Of a stretch of 36,209 bases of DNA, positions 1-9,891 are shown piece by piece. This DNA is from Zelonia costaricensis. Lineage: Eukaryota; Euglenozoa; Kinetoplastea; Trypanosomatida; Trypanosomatidae. The number at the start of each line of letters is the position of its first letter. Position 1 is the stretch's first letter. The stretch covers positions 1-36,209 of the forward strand of contig JASAOO010003286.1 in assembly GCA_030849075.1 (NCBI GenBank). Reading direction: 5' to 3'. The position numbers and the translations under genes were made by a program. The notes beneath the pieces were generated by a model. It was given only the letters and a program-made list of their open reading frames with translations, searched no databases and was not told the origin of the DNA.

Positions 1-534
1 GGGAATCAGAATGGGAATTTCCGTGCTGATCTCATCCAGCCAGTCACGCGTCGGTTCACAGCCCAGCATGGTGAGGCTCCAGCCTGACGCGTACGCCCAG
101 CCGCCCTCTTCGCGGATATAGCGGTGCTCCACGAAGTCGCGCATGGCGGCAACGAAGTCGGCGCGGTTGGTGACGCTGTCGAGCTGCGGAGAAAGAAGCG
201 CTCGACCGCCATCGAGGAAGTGCACGTGCGAGTCGATGAAGCCCGGGTACACGGCCTGGCGGTGCTCGCAGTCGATGACGCGGTGCGTCGCCGCGCGGGG
301 CCGGCCGCCCTCCACCGGCTGCGGGGCCGCCGTCGCCGCGTCCGCCGGATGCGCCGCCACCAGCGCCGCGTAGCGCTGCTGCACCTCGGCCGTGCTGCCG
401 ATGAAGCTGATGCGGCCGCCCTCGACCAGCAGCGCGTCCACCTCGGGCGGGTAGGACGCCGCCACGGCCGGCTGCAGCGCCGACGCGCCACGCCACACAC
501 GCCGCGCGTTGACGATCGCGAGGACGGACGTCAT
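1..534 (-). CDS. Amidohydrolase family protein (amidohydrolase 3 / YtcJ-like), N-terminal part only
   Basis: A frame starting with ATG at 534 stays open to the left edge, so 178 N-terminal residues are visible and the C-terminus lies outside the window. The N-terminus has the short beta-rich start typical of the amidohydrolase superfamily (MTSVLAIVNARRVW). It is followed by a PGFIDSHVHF motif whose two histidines (about residues 103 and 105) are the first pair of metal ligands. The later ligands (Lys/Asp/His) are not in view. Members of this family are metal-dependent hydrolases of C-N bonds in amides or formamides; the substrate here cannot be told. A strong minus-strand polypyrimidine tract ends in CAG at 628, giving a predicted 5' leader of about 93 nt, which supports this start. 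Frames on either side are rich in Arg and Ala and look like shadows. Family call fairly sure; substrate unknown. Confidence 0.85.
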   Translation of the reverse strand, partial: MTSVLAIVNARRVWRGASALQPAVAASYPPEVDALLVEGGRISFIGSTAEVQQRYAALVAAHPADAATAAPQPVEGGRPRAATHRVIDCEHRQAVYPGFIDSHVHFLDGGRALLSPQLDSVTNRADFVAAMRDFVEHRYIREEGGWAYASGWSLTMLGCEPTRDWLDEISTEIPILIP

Positions 535-1159
535 GGCGGGGGCGAGAGGGGATAAGAAAAGTGTCGGCGTCTTTCAGGGCAGGTCGAGCCGCGTTGCAAG
601 TGAGCCAGTGCACGTGTGGGGTCTTTGCTGCGGGAGAGGCGGGGGAAGGGGAAGACAGGGTAAGAGAAGCGGTGCAGGAGTGGGCGAGGAGGGATGGAAG
701 GGAAGGGGGGAGAAGGCAGGATGGGGCGCATCGAGTGGGCAGCGGCAAATCGTGCAGAGGGAGGAGCTCCTTTAGCAACCCTGCAGCGCATGGACCGTCA
801 GTGCCCGCGTAACGGCAGTCGCTTTCGCACGGCGCGTACGCAGCGGACGTCGGTTGTGCGGTGTCGTCCAATCGTGGCGACGTCTTTGCGGTGGAGTTCA
901 CCGCATCGACGGGATCGGACAGGTGCCGATATGTTCTCGTCGCCCTTCCACCGGCCTCCTCTCAGCTCACCTGTTCCGCGCGGGTGTGGTGCGCCCACAC
1001 TTCAGCCGTCGTAGGTGCACCGAGGTGGGCTATGGCTCGGCAATGGCAACGCCGCTCACCCCAGCAGAGCACCGACCAAGGGGGAGCGTTCGCTCGTGTT
1101 ATTCACTGTCGGTCTGTGATGAAAGAGCCCGAGTCGGTGTAGCAGCCCATCCGTTCCCT
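535..1159. other. Intergenic spacer
   Basis: This spacer holds the 3' untranslated end of the 298-residue gene and the splice acceptor of the amidohydrolase gene. Open frames here on both strands are short, rich in Arg, Pro and Ser, and resemble no family. No RNA gene was recognised. Confidence 0.6.
628..720 (-). promoter_or_regulatory. Polypyrimidine tract and trans-splice acceptor for the amidohydrolase gene
   Basis: Read on the minus strand, 720 down to 630 is dominated by C and T, and the first AG after it is at 629-628. This is the arrangement expected for spliced-leader addition in trypanosomatids. The resulting 5' leader would be about 93 nt before the ATG at 534. No promoter is expected at individual genes. 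Confidence 0.6.
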
Positions 1160-2056
1160 TCAGAGCATGCGGTACGAGTACCGCCACTGCTGCGGCCCTT
1201 GCCGGATGCCGTCCTGTGGCGGTAGCTCACGCATCTTATACTTGCCGAGGGAGAGCACCGCCACGTCGCGCCCCTCCGCGGCCAGCCCTGCGGCGCCCTC
1301 TCCACATCGGGGACGTCGTACAAAGCGCAGGTAGTTCACCTTGCCCTGAAAGGCTCGCAGGAAAGAGCAGTTTTTCACCATCAGCGCCAGAGGCACACCA
1401 CCGCAGTCATCACGTAGGCTGAAGTGCGGCTCCTCCTTTCGCAGGATGACCAAGAGCTCGTGCAGCTTGATGCCAACCTCGTCGTAGTACACCGCACTTG
1501 GGTCGTCGGCACCGGCGTCATGAGCCGTACCGCTGATGGTGTGGCTGTGCTGAGCACCGCGGCGCGCATTGGGCGTGGCCGCTTCGGAGAAGGCTGTGAC
1601 GACTTTACAGTTCATGGCAACGTCCACAGGTAGCGGGGGTCCGTAGCGCAGCAGCGCACGGTGCACGAGGGCGTCAAAGCGCTCCTGCACCGCGCTGTTT
1701 CCCGTGTCTTCGTTCACCGCGTCGTAGTGGGGGGTTGTGGCTGGCGCTCGCGCGCCGCCGCGGCGCGCGTGCTGGCGGGGCTCGTCGGTCCGCCCCTCCG
1801 CATTTTCGCCGCTCGCAGTGTCCCACCGCCGGCGGGGGTCGCGAGCTCGCCGTGTCGCATCCTCCTGCGCCAGCGCCTCCGCCTGTGCCGCCGACCACGC
1901 CGCATAGTCGTTCGATTGAGCGCCGCCCCGGCTCCCGTGTTGAGGCGGGCTCTCCTGCGTGTACAGCCGCCCACCCCGCCGCTTGGAGTTGGAAATGGTC
2001 AGCAGGCGCCGTACTGCCCTGCCTGGTGTGCCGGGGCTCAGCAGCCCCTTGAACAT
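1160..2056 (-). CDS. Conserved-looking hypothetical protein, probably mitochondrial (298 aa)
   Basis: I do not recognise the family. The ATG at 2056 gives an N-terminus (MFKGLLSPGTPGRAVRRLL) with alternating hydrophobic and Arg residues and no acidic residues for about 30 positions, which looks like a mitochondrial targeting peptide. Residues about 35-125 are Arg/Ala/Gln-rich and low in order. The C-terminal half (about 130-298) looks folded, with mixed hydrophobic and charged segments around KLHELLVILRKEEPHFSLR and VKNCSFLRAF. The gene ends in TGA at 1160-1162. It lies between a 4.1-kb spacer and the amidohydrolase gene. An organellar ribosome, RNA-editing or respiratory accessory protein would fit such a profile, but nothing in the sequence selects one. 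Coding status is supported by length and codon use in this frame. Confidence 0.7.
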   Translation of the reverse strand: MFKGLLSPGTPGRAVRRLLTISNSKRRGGRLYTQESPPQHGSRGGAQSNDYAAWSAAQAEALAQEDATRRARDPRRRWDTASGENAEGRTDEPRQHARRGGARAPATTPHYDAVNEDTGNSAVQERFDALVHRALLRYGPPLPVDVAMNCKVVTAFSEAATPNARRGAQHSHTISGTAHDAGADDPSAVYYDEVGIKLHELLVILRKEEPHFSLRDDCGGVPLALMVKNCSFLRAFQGKVNYLRFVRRPRCGEGAAGLAAEGRDVAVLSLGKYKMRELPPQDGIRQGPQQWRYSYRML

Positions 2057-2203
2057 GATGCCGTAGCGCGTGAGTCACACACGTGCGTCGCGACTCTCTG
2101 GTGATGCACTGAGGAGAGGGCTTAAAGAGTCCGGCGTGCGAGTGCGCACGCCACGCGGCCAGTGCTGTTGTTGTTGTTACTCGATGGCACGCCCGCGCAG
2201 CTT

Positions 2204-2430
2204 CTCAAGAGAGGAGTGCAGTATGAGGGGGATGGGGCATAGTCGATGGTTGAAAGCGGAGGTGTGGGGGTGGGACGATCGTGGTGCAGCAATCATGAGA
2301 GAGGGCCAGTGTGAAGGCCGGTCATGCACGCCACAGCCCTCAGTAGGCAAGCAGGGGCAAAGCACGAAGAGGTGAAGCGTTGATGGAGGAGAAGTAGTGA
2401 TTGGGGAGGAGGGGAGGGGGGCAAGATTGC
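2204..2430 (-). promoter_or_regulatory. Pyrimidine-rich region with candidate trans-splice acceptors for the 298-aa gene
   Basis: Minus-strand pyrimidine-rich stretches run over about 2430-2341 (first AG at 2340-2339) and about 2275-2206 (AG at 2205-2204). The nearer site gives a leader of about 147 nt. The farther one leaves an upstream ATG in the leader, so I favour the nearer site weakly. Confidence 0.35.
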
Positions 2431-2952
2431 GGCTGCCACGGTGTCTCCCCGCCCCGAACACGCAGGCTGCAGTTTGAACAGGGTAGAGAGGGGTGCAGAG
2501 GGGGAGCGGTCGGCGAAGCGGGTGGGAGGGGTGGGCGGCTCACGCAGGCATGGCGGCGCCTCACGCACACGCAAGACGATGCTCTCCTCGCTGACCCAAA
2601 CCCAAGGAGGCGCCTGCCGCGACAGACGGGTCCCCCCCTCCCTCCTTCACGACGCCAAGACGGGGCTGCGAGGGCTGCCTCGGCAGCTCTGAACGACGCG
2701 CCATTCCGCCACCACCACCCCCGTGCCTTTGCCCGTGCGGCGCCGACGGAGACGAGCCACAGCAGTGGCAAGCTCGTGCCCGTCTTCTGCTGACCGGTGA
2801 GTGTTTGAGTTTCGAGCATTTCACGTAAGCACCGTTCTACTTGACGAGAGAGCTAACAACACACATTCACGTCGGCACGCACACAAGAAGTGCACATGCA
2901 GCAGAGGTCGACGCACCTGCGCAACCTACTGGTCCGCCCCTCCTCCCCTCCT

Positions 2953-2978
2953 CCCCCCCCCCCCCCACACACACACAC
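2953..2978. repeat. Poly-C run followed by an (AC)n microsatellite
   Basis: Fourteen C residues (2953-2966) run directly into about six AC repeats. Such homopolymer and dinucleotide tracts are common in Leishmania spacers. Confidence 0.9.
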
Positions 2979-3110
2979 CCTCACCCGTGCTCCCCTTCTT
3001 GGCACGCGAGGAGCCGATTGTTGAGCCCGTGGAGACGAATGCGTGGGAGGGAAGGTCGTGCGTGTGTACGGCGAACAGACGATTGAACTGATCGAGCTGG
3101 CTGCAGCGCG

Positions 3111-3164
3111 CCACACACACACACAGACACACACAGAAGGCCATGTATTGTTTTTTTTTTTTTT
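3111..3164. repeat. (CA)n microsatellite and T14 run
   Basis: CA repeats interrupted by a GA at about 3111-3135 are followed by fourteen T residues at 3151-3164. On the minus strand this reads A14 and then TG repeats. Confidence 0.9.
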
Positions 3165-4009
3165 GAAGGCGCGAACACGTGGCAGAGAGATGCAGACGAG
3201 CTGCTTGCCCCCCCCCCTTCCCACGCGCCGGCTGTGCGCTCTGCCGCCCAGTGTTGATGAAAGCACTGAGCACAGCGGAGGGACGCGCAGGGAGGGGGGG
3301 CACATCGGTGTGGAATGGAGGCGGTGCTTTGCGTGGCACAAGGGGCCCAGCAGACTCTTCATCAGGGCAGTGCGCAGCGGGCAGCCGCAGAGTTCACGAC
3401 GCCTCCTATAACTGACCGGCCTCGCCCCCCGGCTCGCTGGCGACGCTGCGAGGTGGGACATGATGAGGGAGTAACAGGGAAGTGGTGAGGGGGGGGGGCT
3501 GGGGACGGCCTGCGAAAACCACATCGCAAAGGGGAAAGAAGAAAAACGAAAGCAACGGCAAACGAAGTGGAGGCTACAGAAAGGTGCGGCGGGGGGCGGT
3601 CTCATGGGGCAGGTCGGAGGCGTCGCGCACCAGGGCACGAAATATCAAAGGGAACACAATAAGCGGAGGCACACGAAACGGTCGAACGGCGACGGCGGTG
3701 GGGTAGGGTGGATTGGCACGCTCGGCAGGCAAGCCAAGCGGAGTCCGGCGAGCACAACGTGCTGCGCATCCCGTCAAGTCCGGGACTAGGAAGAAAGCAA
3801 AGGAAGAAAGGAGGCTGGGCCATGGGCGCTCTGCAGCGGGTATAGGACGACGACGCGTGAAGAGTGCGGCGCCGCATGGCAGCCTGACGTTGCGGAGGGG
3901 GGAGGGGGAGGCAGAGCGGCAAGTCAAACGCGAACCAGTACAAAGAGGGAGCACAACGTGTTGAAAGGGGGAAAGGGGGAGTGGTGCAGCCCAGGTGCGC
4001 GTGCAACAC

Positions 4010-4042
4010 ACCCACACACACACACACATACACACACACACA
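4010..4042. repeat. (CA)n microsatellite
   Basis: A nearly perfect CA dinucleotide tract with one TA interruption lies in the long spacer. Confidence 0.9.
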
Positions 4043-5688
4043 GACAAAGAGATCCATGCAGGAGAAGGGAGCGCGCACACACATCAGGATGAAAGACACG
4101 TGGGTAAACGGAAGAAAGACACGGGGGAGGGGAGAGAGGGGAGGGGGTTGCAGAGGAGGAACACATGGAGGGGGGGGGGGGGCAGCACAGCGGAGGGAAG
4201 GGCGAAGATACAAACGAGAGCGCGGCGCTCTGCGCCATGGCGGCTGCCATACCGTGCACCCCCCCCGCCCCGACCCGCCTTGCCCCGCCCTGCTCCACGA
4301 CTTCGGTCTGCGTCGTGGACCGCCGTCGTAGCCGAGCGGAAGCACGCGGGGAGGGGGAGGGGCCAAGCGGACGGCATTTCAGCGCTTGGAGACGAGCAGA
4401 CTGCGTGTCGAGCAGGGGTCAGGGTGGAAGAGGGGGGGGCAGGCGGGGGAAGGCACGGCGGTGACGCAACGCGGAGGCCCACCAACACACACGCGGCTGA
4501 CGGCTCCCGCGTCCTTGTCGGACCGTGCGCAACGCAACCGGGGGCGCACAACGTGCAGTCCCAACACAGAAAATGATCAGCCAAGCGAAGACACCAAAAA
4601 ACAAAAGATGGAAAAAGGAAGAGACATAAAAGTGGGCAGTGCGTGCGCCGGAGCCGCCACCCGGACGGTCGAATGACGTGCGGCACGGGGAACGCGGCGA
4701 CTTGATTGGGAGGAGGAGCGAAAGGGGGAGCTCCGGCTGCACGGCATCGTCGGTGTGACAAACAACGAAAACCATAACAAGAGGAACGGAGGCGATGGTC
4801 GGAGGGGGATTTGTGTGCTTGTATGAAGGCGGCTGCTCATGACACCTGTCAAGCGGTGCACCTCTGCGAAGACGCCCCGTCATTGCGTTGAGAGGGGGGG
4901 CGACGGGAGACGGGCAGACTGGCAAGCAGAAGGTGCCTGAAGAGGTGGAGAGCGCGTGGGAAAGAGGGAGGGTCGCCACAACGAGCAGTGAAGAGAAGCA
5001 CATGCGTGTGTGCCAGGCACGCAGGAACGGAGGAACAATGAAGATGACAAGAGAGTGAGGATTGGCGTGGCACGGCGCCAACTCACGCGAGTCGAATGCA
5101 CCGTCGGCCCGGCCTGGCGCTGTCCCTTGGCGATGGCAAGAGAGGCCGATTGAGGGAGACGAGTGGGAAGGGCGCGGGGGGAGTGTGGTGAAACCAATGA
5201 AAAGAAGGCGCCGGATGACGGAGCTGCCCGGCCCAGCTACACTTGCCGAGTGTGCCCGGGGACAGAGCGTCAAGAGGAAGACGGCGCGCAGCCGCGTGAA
5301 GGTGACGAGATGGGCGAGATGACAGAGCAGGGCCCACTCTCCTGCGTGGTGAACAGAAAGTGAGGTGAGCCATAGGCATAGTGCCACGGCGACGGCTGGA
5401 GGCGGAGGCGGAGCGGGAAGGGGGGAGAGAGAGGGGGGGCAGCTAAATGTCACACGAATGAAGAAAACAGCAAAGGCGGTACGCCGTGCAGAGAAACGGA
5501 GGAAAAACAAGTACACGAAGTTTCCTAAACCAAACGGCACACAAACACACACACACGCCTGCAAGCTCACGCACGGACGTGAGAGAGGAGAATGGGGGGT
5601 GAACGGAGGGGAGGGGGAGGGCAGGGAAGGCGAGTCAAGAGGAGAGAGCAGAGATCGCCACGCGCAGCTCTTCTCGCCGTGCCTGTAC

Positions 5689-5746
5689 AACACTACACAC
5701 ACCACACACACACACACACACACCACACACACACACACCACACCAC
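5689..5746. repeat. Compound (CA)n / CACCA microsatellite
   Basis: CA repeats broken by extra C residues extend for about 58 bases. On the minus strand they encode an artefactual Cys-Val run in an otherwise unconvincing open frame. Confidence 0.9.
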
Positions 5747-6211
5747 GAGATCCAGATGGTTTGCGCTGCGAGACAACAGGAGTGATAGCAAAGGAAATAC
5801 AAGAGAAAAAAAGGGCGAGTAAACCAATGGCGGCGTGCACGTCAACACGCAACACCGCACAACGCTGTTGGGGGGAGGGGGGAGGGAAACGCGGAAAACA
5901 ACGGCACTACACGAGAGGAAGGAAGGGAACGAAGGAAGGGGAGGGCGCAAGCGTAGGAGGGCCTGCCGGGACGAGTGTGGTGCTGGAAAGAGAAGAGGGA
6001 AACACAAGAAAAAGAGGTGGAGAAGGGAAACACCGATGCGACGACGACTGGCACGAGGTTTGTGTGCAGAGAGGGGGTAGGGGGGTACAGCGGAAATAAG
6101 AGTACGGCGGGTGAAGGGAGGGGGGAAGGCGGGGGTGGTGGACGCCCTCTTGTCCACCCCGCCAAAGGTCGCAGGCTGGCGAGGCGCTCGTTGAGGGTGC
6201 ATGCCAGTCGC

Positions 6212-8656
6212 CTAGGAGGTGGACGCGGTGCGGGTGCGCTGCATGAAGGCGGCGATGGTCGGCTCGCGCGTGCAGCCGGCGTCGCCGAACTTGCACACGG
6301 ACGGCAGAAAGACACGGCGAGCACGGAAGGACAGCTCCTCCCCGGTGCGGAAGACGATGCGGTACGGCACACCCGCCTCTGGGATGTAGTCCTCATTCAA
6401 GACGTACGTGCCGAGCTGGAACGAGTTCGTCTCGTTCGTCACAAGCCGCGCCGTGTCCTTCTCGTGCTTCTCCTTCTTCTCCTTCGCCGCCTCGGTCGGC
6501 GCTGCTTCTTCGGTGGCCTCGAGGTGGTCCACCGCACCGGATTCGAACTTGTCAGCCGACTCGCTCTCCTTCTTCTCGTCGCCCGTGTCAGGGCTGTCGT
6601 CCGTCTTGGAGGTGGCTGCCGCGCCAGCGCCGGCGCCACTGCTGCTGTCCGCACCACCGCTCGCTGCTGCCGCGCCGTCTGCGGCCGCCTCGTCGGCACC
6701 CTCGGCGTGGACCTCCTTCGCTGGCTTCTTGGCGGCCTTCTCCGCCTCCTTCTGCGCCTTGCGATCCGCCTCCTCGCGCTCCTTCTCGGCCTTGTCCTTC
6801 GCCTTGCCCTCCTTCTTGAGCTGCTTGATGTAGGCCACCTTCTCCTCCTCGTCGCTCTTCGCCACCGGCCCCACAATGTCGTTCGCGACAATCAGCTGGG
6901 CGGTGACGCGCGTGTTCTTGGACGGCCTTGTCTGGTTCTCGTTGCTGCTGTACTTGGTGGGCTCAAAGCTCACGGGGTGGAACTTGACACCAACGTTCAT
7001 GAGCTGCTCGTGGAACAGATCACTCTCGGCGTCGCGGTGCTGGCTGTGCGTCGACCCCTCCAGCGCGTCCTTCTGCGCGGCATGGAAGACCTTGTCGTGC
7101 TCCTGCAGGGCGCGCAGCGTGTCGAAGCCGGTGATGTTGCGCAGGTGCTTGTCGCCAAAGATGATGCGCGACGTGCCGAAGTCGAGCTGGACGACGTCGC
7201 GTGGCTTGCCGTCGTACCACGTGACGGTGGCGTCGCGGCGGCAGTTCGGCTTCGTCGCATCGAGCAGCAGCCGCGGGAACTCGTCGACAGAGACGCTGTC
7301 GATGCCGAGGCGAATGTGCACGGCCCGGTAGTTCTCCGGCGCCATGATGAGCTTCTTGAGCTCAAACCTCTCAAGGACGATGAGGAAGGGGTACGGGGAG
7401 GTGGTGAACTTGATCGGGAACGGCGTCGTCTTCGGCGGCTTCTCCTCCTTGCCGCTGAAGATGCTCTTCACGGCCGAGAAGGGCGAGAAGCCCTTTTTCT
7501 TCTTGGCATCCTCGCCGGGGGTGCCCGGGGTGGTGGGGGCACCGGCGCCGTTGGCCGGCTTTGGCGGGGCTGCGCCGCCCTCCGCGAAGGTGGCGCTCTT
7601 GGGCTCCGCCTCCGTCACGTCGGCGCCGTACGTGCTGTTGCGGCGACTGCCCGCCAGCCCCTCCTTCTCGCGCCGCTTCGCATCCGCCTTGTCGCTCTTC
7701 TTCTTCTCCTTCCCCAGCACTTTCTCCTCTTTCTCGCGGCGCTTGACGTCGGCCTTCTCCTCCTTTGACCGCACCTTGTCCTCGTACTTGTGCAGCACGT
7801 CGAGCGGCAGCTCCGCCGAGATGGTGAAGGAGAGCGTGCAGCCCATCAGTGCCGCGTTCTTGCACTGGAGACGCTCGCAGAAGTTCATCGTCTTGGCGTG
7901 CGTGTTGACAATCGTGGAGACGTCGATGGTGCGTGGGAACTGCAGGTAGCGCCGCTTGCAGTCGATGCCGCGGTAGAGCTGGTGGATCATCATCTCATTC
8001 GCGTCACCATCGCCGGAGAGGGCAGCGAGCTGTTCGGCGGTGAGGCCCATACCGGAGAGCGAGAGCTCCGCGTGCAGGCCGCCCTCCTCGCCGTGCTGGG
8101 AGGAGCTGTAGCGGTCCTCAGAGTCCGCATCAGACTCCATCTCGTCCTGATCCATCTCCATCATCTCGTTCAGGTTGGACTCCTGCTCCGACTTGACCGC
8201 CGCCACCTTGACGCCGGGCCGGGCCTTGGCCAGAATCTTCGCGAACACTTTCACCGGGTGCGTCGTCTTTTGGTCGAATACCCAGTCGCCCTCGAAGACG
8301 TTCAGCGGCCGCATCTCAACCTCGTACACGACGTTGTTGATCCCGCTGTACTCCATCACGGCGACATCGACCATGACGTCCTCGGCATGCGCCTCGGCGT
8401 CCGTCGCAGACGCCGTCGAGGCGCGCCGCTCGCCGGCGTGGGCGGGGAGGGCGAGGCTCTTGCGCGTGTTGGAGGGCACCAGCGACGGGTCAGCGAGCGT
8501 AAACCACTTGGTGCGGCGTGTGGCGGCAGAGCGGCCCTGGCGACCGACGAAGATGGCTGCGCGCAGGGCGCCGTGCTCGAAGAAAGACTTGGGCACCTCC
8601 AGCTTGAAGTTGGAGATGGTCACCTTGACCTGCACGGTGTCCGGAGCCTTCGGCAT
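6212..8656 (-). CDS. Large protein with C2-like N-terminal domain and Lys/Glu/Ala-rich linkers (814 aa)
   Basis: The start is placed at ATG 8656 (MPKAPDTVQVKVTISNF), after a pyrimidine-rich stretch whose first AG is at 8693-8692; the frame is open farther upstream, but that part is spacer-like Ser/Pro/His. Residues about 7-145 form a beta-rich domain with a TKWFTL motif and an NNVVYEVEM motif that align with the next gene upstream, so the two look like paralogs. A second beta-rich block spans about 232-290. Charged Lys/Glu/Arg linkers lie at about 290-335 and 600-735. A conserved-looking block at about 410-600 and a short C-terminal one (735-795) follow. The layout recalls the N-terminal C2 domain of EEIG1/EHBP1-type proteins, but that is inference. 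There is no signal peptide or membrane span, so cytosolic or cytoskeletal location is likely. The gene ends in TAG at 6212. Confidence 0.8.
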   Translation of the reverse strand: MPKAPDTVQVKVTISNFKLEVPKSFFEHGALRAAIFVGRQGRSAATRRTKWFTLADPSLVPSNTRKSLALPAHAGERRASTASATDAEAHAEDVMVDVAVMEYSGINNVVYEVEMRPLNVFEGDWVFDQKTTHPVKVFAKILAKARPGVKVAAVKSEQESNLNEMMEMDQDEMESDADSEDRYSSSQHGEEGGLHAELSLSGMGLTAEQLAALSGDGDANEMMIHQLYRGIDCKRRYLQFPRTIDVSTIVNTHAKTMNFCERLQCKNAALMGCTLSFTISAELPLDVLHKYEDKVRSKEEKADVKRREKEEKVLGKEKKKSDKADAKRREKEGLAGSRRNSTYGADVTEAEPKSATFAEGGAAPPKPANGAGAPTTPGTPGEDAKKKKGFSPFSAVKSIFSGKEEKPPKTTPFPIKFTTSPYPFLIVLERFELKKLIMAPENYRAVHIRLGIDSVSVDEFPRLLLDATKPNCRRDATVTWYDGKPRDVVQLDFGTSRIIFGDKHLRNITGFDTLRALQEHDKVFHAAQKDALEGSTHSQHRDAESDLFHEQLMNVGVKFHPVSFEPTKYSSNENQTRPSKNTRVTAQLIVANDIVGPVAKSDEEEKVAYIKQLKKEGKAKDKAEKEREEADRKAQKEAEKAAKKPAKEVHAEGADEAAADGAAAASGGADSSSGAGAGAAATSKTDDSPDTGDEKKESESADKFESGAVDHLEATEEAAPTEAAKEKKEKHEKDTARLVTNETNSFQLGTYVLNEDYIPEAGVPYRIVFRTGEELSFRARRVFLPSVCKFGDAGCTREPTIAAFMQRTRTASTS

Positions 8657-8691
8657 GGCTGCTGCTTCAGGTGGTGCTGAGTAGATATACA

Positions 8692-8745
8692 CTGGGCGAA
8701 CGCCGCGGATACGCAAAGGGGGAGGGGGGGGGGGCGGCGGCGAGG
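8692..8745 (-). promoter_or_regulatory. Polypyrimidine tract and trans-splice acceptor for the 814-aa gene
   Basis: The minus strand has a nearly uninterrupted C/T run at about 8745-8706, including a long C run. The next AG is at 8693-8692. This predicts a leader of about 35 nt before the ATG at 8656 and argues against using the in-frame ATG at 9118. Confidence 0.5.
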
Positions 8746-8980
8746 GACTGCAGTTTTTTGGCGCGTGCGCAGAGATCGAATAGAAAGGCAAAACTAGCAA
8801 AGTGAAGCGGGAACAATGAGAAGAAGCAAAGGCAAACCGTCGAGGGGAGAGTGGGGAAAGTGGGGTAACAGAGGAGCGGGGATGTGCGACGGCGAGGGGC
8901 AGAAGAATGGGGAGGGGGTGGTGGATGGATGATGACCGCGAATAGCGTGGCAGTGACTCTGTCGCGCGCGTGGGTGAAGG

Positions 8981-9025
8981 CGTGTGTGTGTATGTGTGTG
9001 TAGAGAGAGTGAGTGAGATTGAGAG
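8981..9025. repeat. (TG)n followed by a GA-rich tract
   Basis: TG repeats with one TA interruption (8981-9002) pass into GA/GTGA-rich sequence to about 9025. Confidence 0.85.
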
Positions 9026-9891
9026 CACAGGAGCGGCAGCGGGGGAATGGGGGGAGGGGCAGGAAGCTGAGCGAGTGTGAGGGAGAGGCTGGAGCACTGC
9101 AGGAAAGCGCTCAAGCACTCGTTTCAGGGGCGTGCACGTTGCAGGTGTGCCATGGAGTCGATGTCAGCGCAGGAGGGGGGAGGGCAACGAGGAGCGGTGC
9201 GACTGTTCGGTGATGCGCGGTAGTGCTCAGCGCCGCCGTTTATTGGTAGGCCTTCTTCAACAGATGCCACACACAAAGAGGGGGAGCTCGCAGGCGGCGC
9301 GCAGGAGGAGAGGCGGAGGAGGCGAATGGGCGATGCTCGTCGGTGAAGGACGGCCCCACGCGCAGGATGCGCTTCGCGGCCTCCGGGAAGGGAGAGTAAC
9401 AGCATGGGGAGTCGATCGGGAAAGGTACGAACGTTCAGGTGCGGGCAAAGGCAAAGGAAAGAAAACAGCTCGGACGAGCAGCGAAGGGGGGGCGAGGGAG
9501 AGCGAGGCAGTCATCTGCCAAGGGCCTGTCGACAGGGCGGACCGCTGCGGCTAGGGAAAGAAGCTGCGTGTCGCTGTGGGGAAACACTGAAGGAGCGCAT
9601 GTACGTCGTGCCTTGCAGCCTACGCTAGCCCGCGCAGCTCCACATTTGCCGACGCCCCCCCCCCCTACAGAATCAGAAAAAAGGGGGAAAAAGCTGTCAA
9701 AGCAGCACGCCAACAGCGGGTCTTTGCGGCGTCTTGTCGGAGGCATGCGTGTGTTGGTGTTTGCGGCTGCCGGCCGACAAGACGCACACATCGCAGTCGG
9801 GAGGGGGGAGGGAGGGAGGGAAGGGAAGGGGTGGGGGGCAACAAGAAAAACGGCGCGGCGCGGGGGCGGCGGCGCGGGGGCGGCGAGGGCA

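Larger units (their letters stand above)
2057..6211. other. Long (4.1 kb) gene-free spacer rich in simple repeats
   Basis: This stretch would include the 3' untranslated region of the 814-residue gene and the leader of the 298-residue gene. It is strongly purine-rich on the plus strand, hence pyrimidine-rich on the transcribed-sense minus strand, with many runs of G, CA and GA. Open frames of up to 478 codons occur on the minus strand (4419-5855), but their products are runs of Cys-Val and Ser/Pro from CA and pyrimidine repeats, so I do not call a gene. It is several times longer than the other spacers in the minus-strand cluster. Confidence 0.6.
8657..9891. other. Intergenic spacer with simple repeats
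   Basis: About 1.2 kb between the two C2-like genes. It contains the splice acceptor of the 814-residue gene, a TG/GA repeat, a C run near 9655-9665 and purine-rich plus-strand stretches. Open frames here are repeat-derived, and I see no gene or RNA. Confidence 0.6.

Noticed and set aside
4419..5855. 478-codon open frame on the minus strand in the long spacer
   Set aside because: Its product is mostly Cys/Val runs from CA repeats and Ser/Pro/Leu from pyrimidine tracts, with no domain-like region. It looks like spacer sequence that happens to lack stops.
5975..7768. 597-codon open frame on the plus strand
   Set aside because: It is antisense to the 814-residue gene and consists of Leu/Arg/Val/Ala runs, as expected opposite a GC-rich gene.
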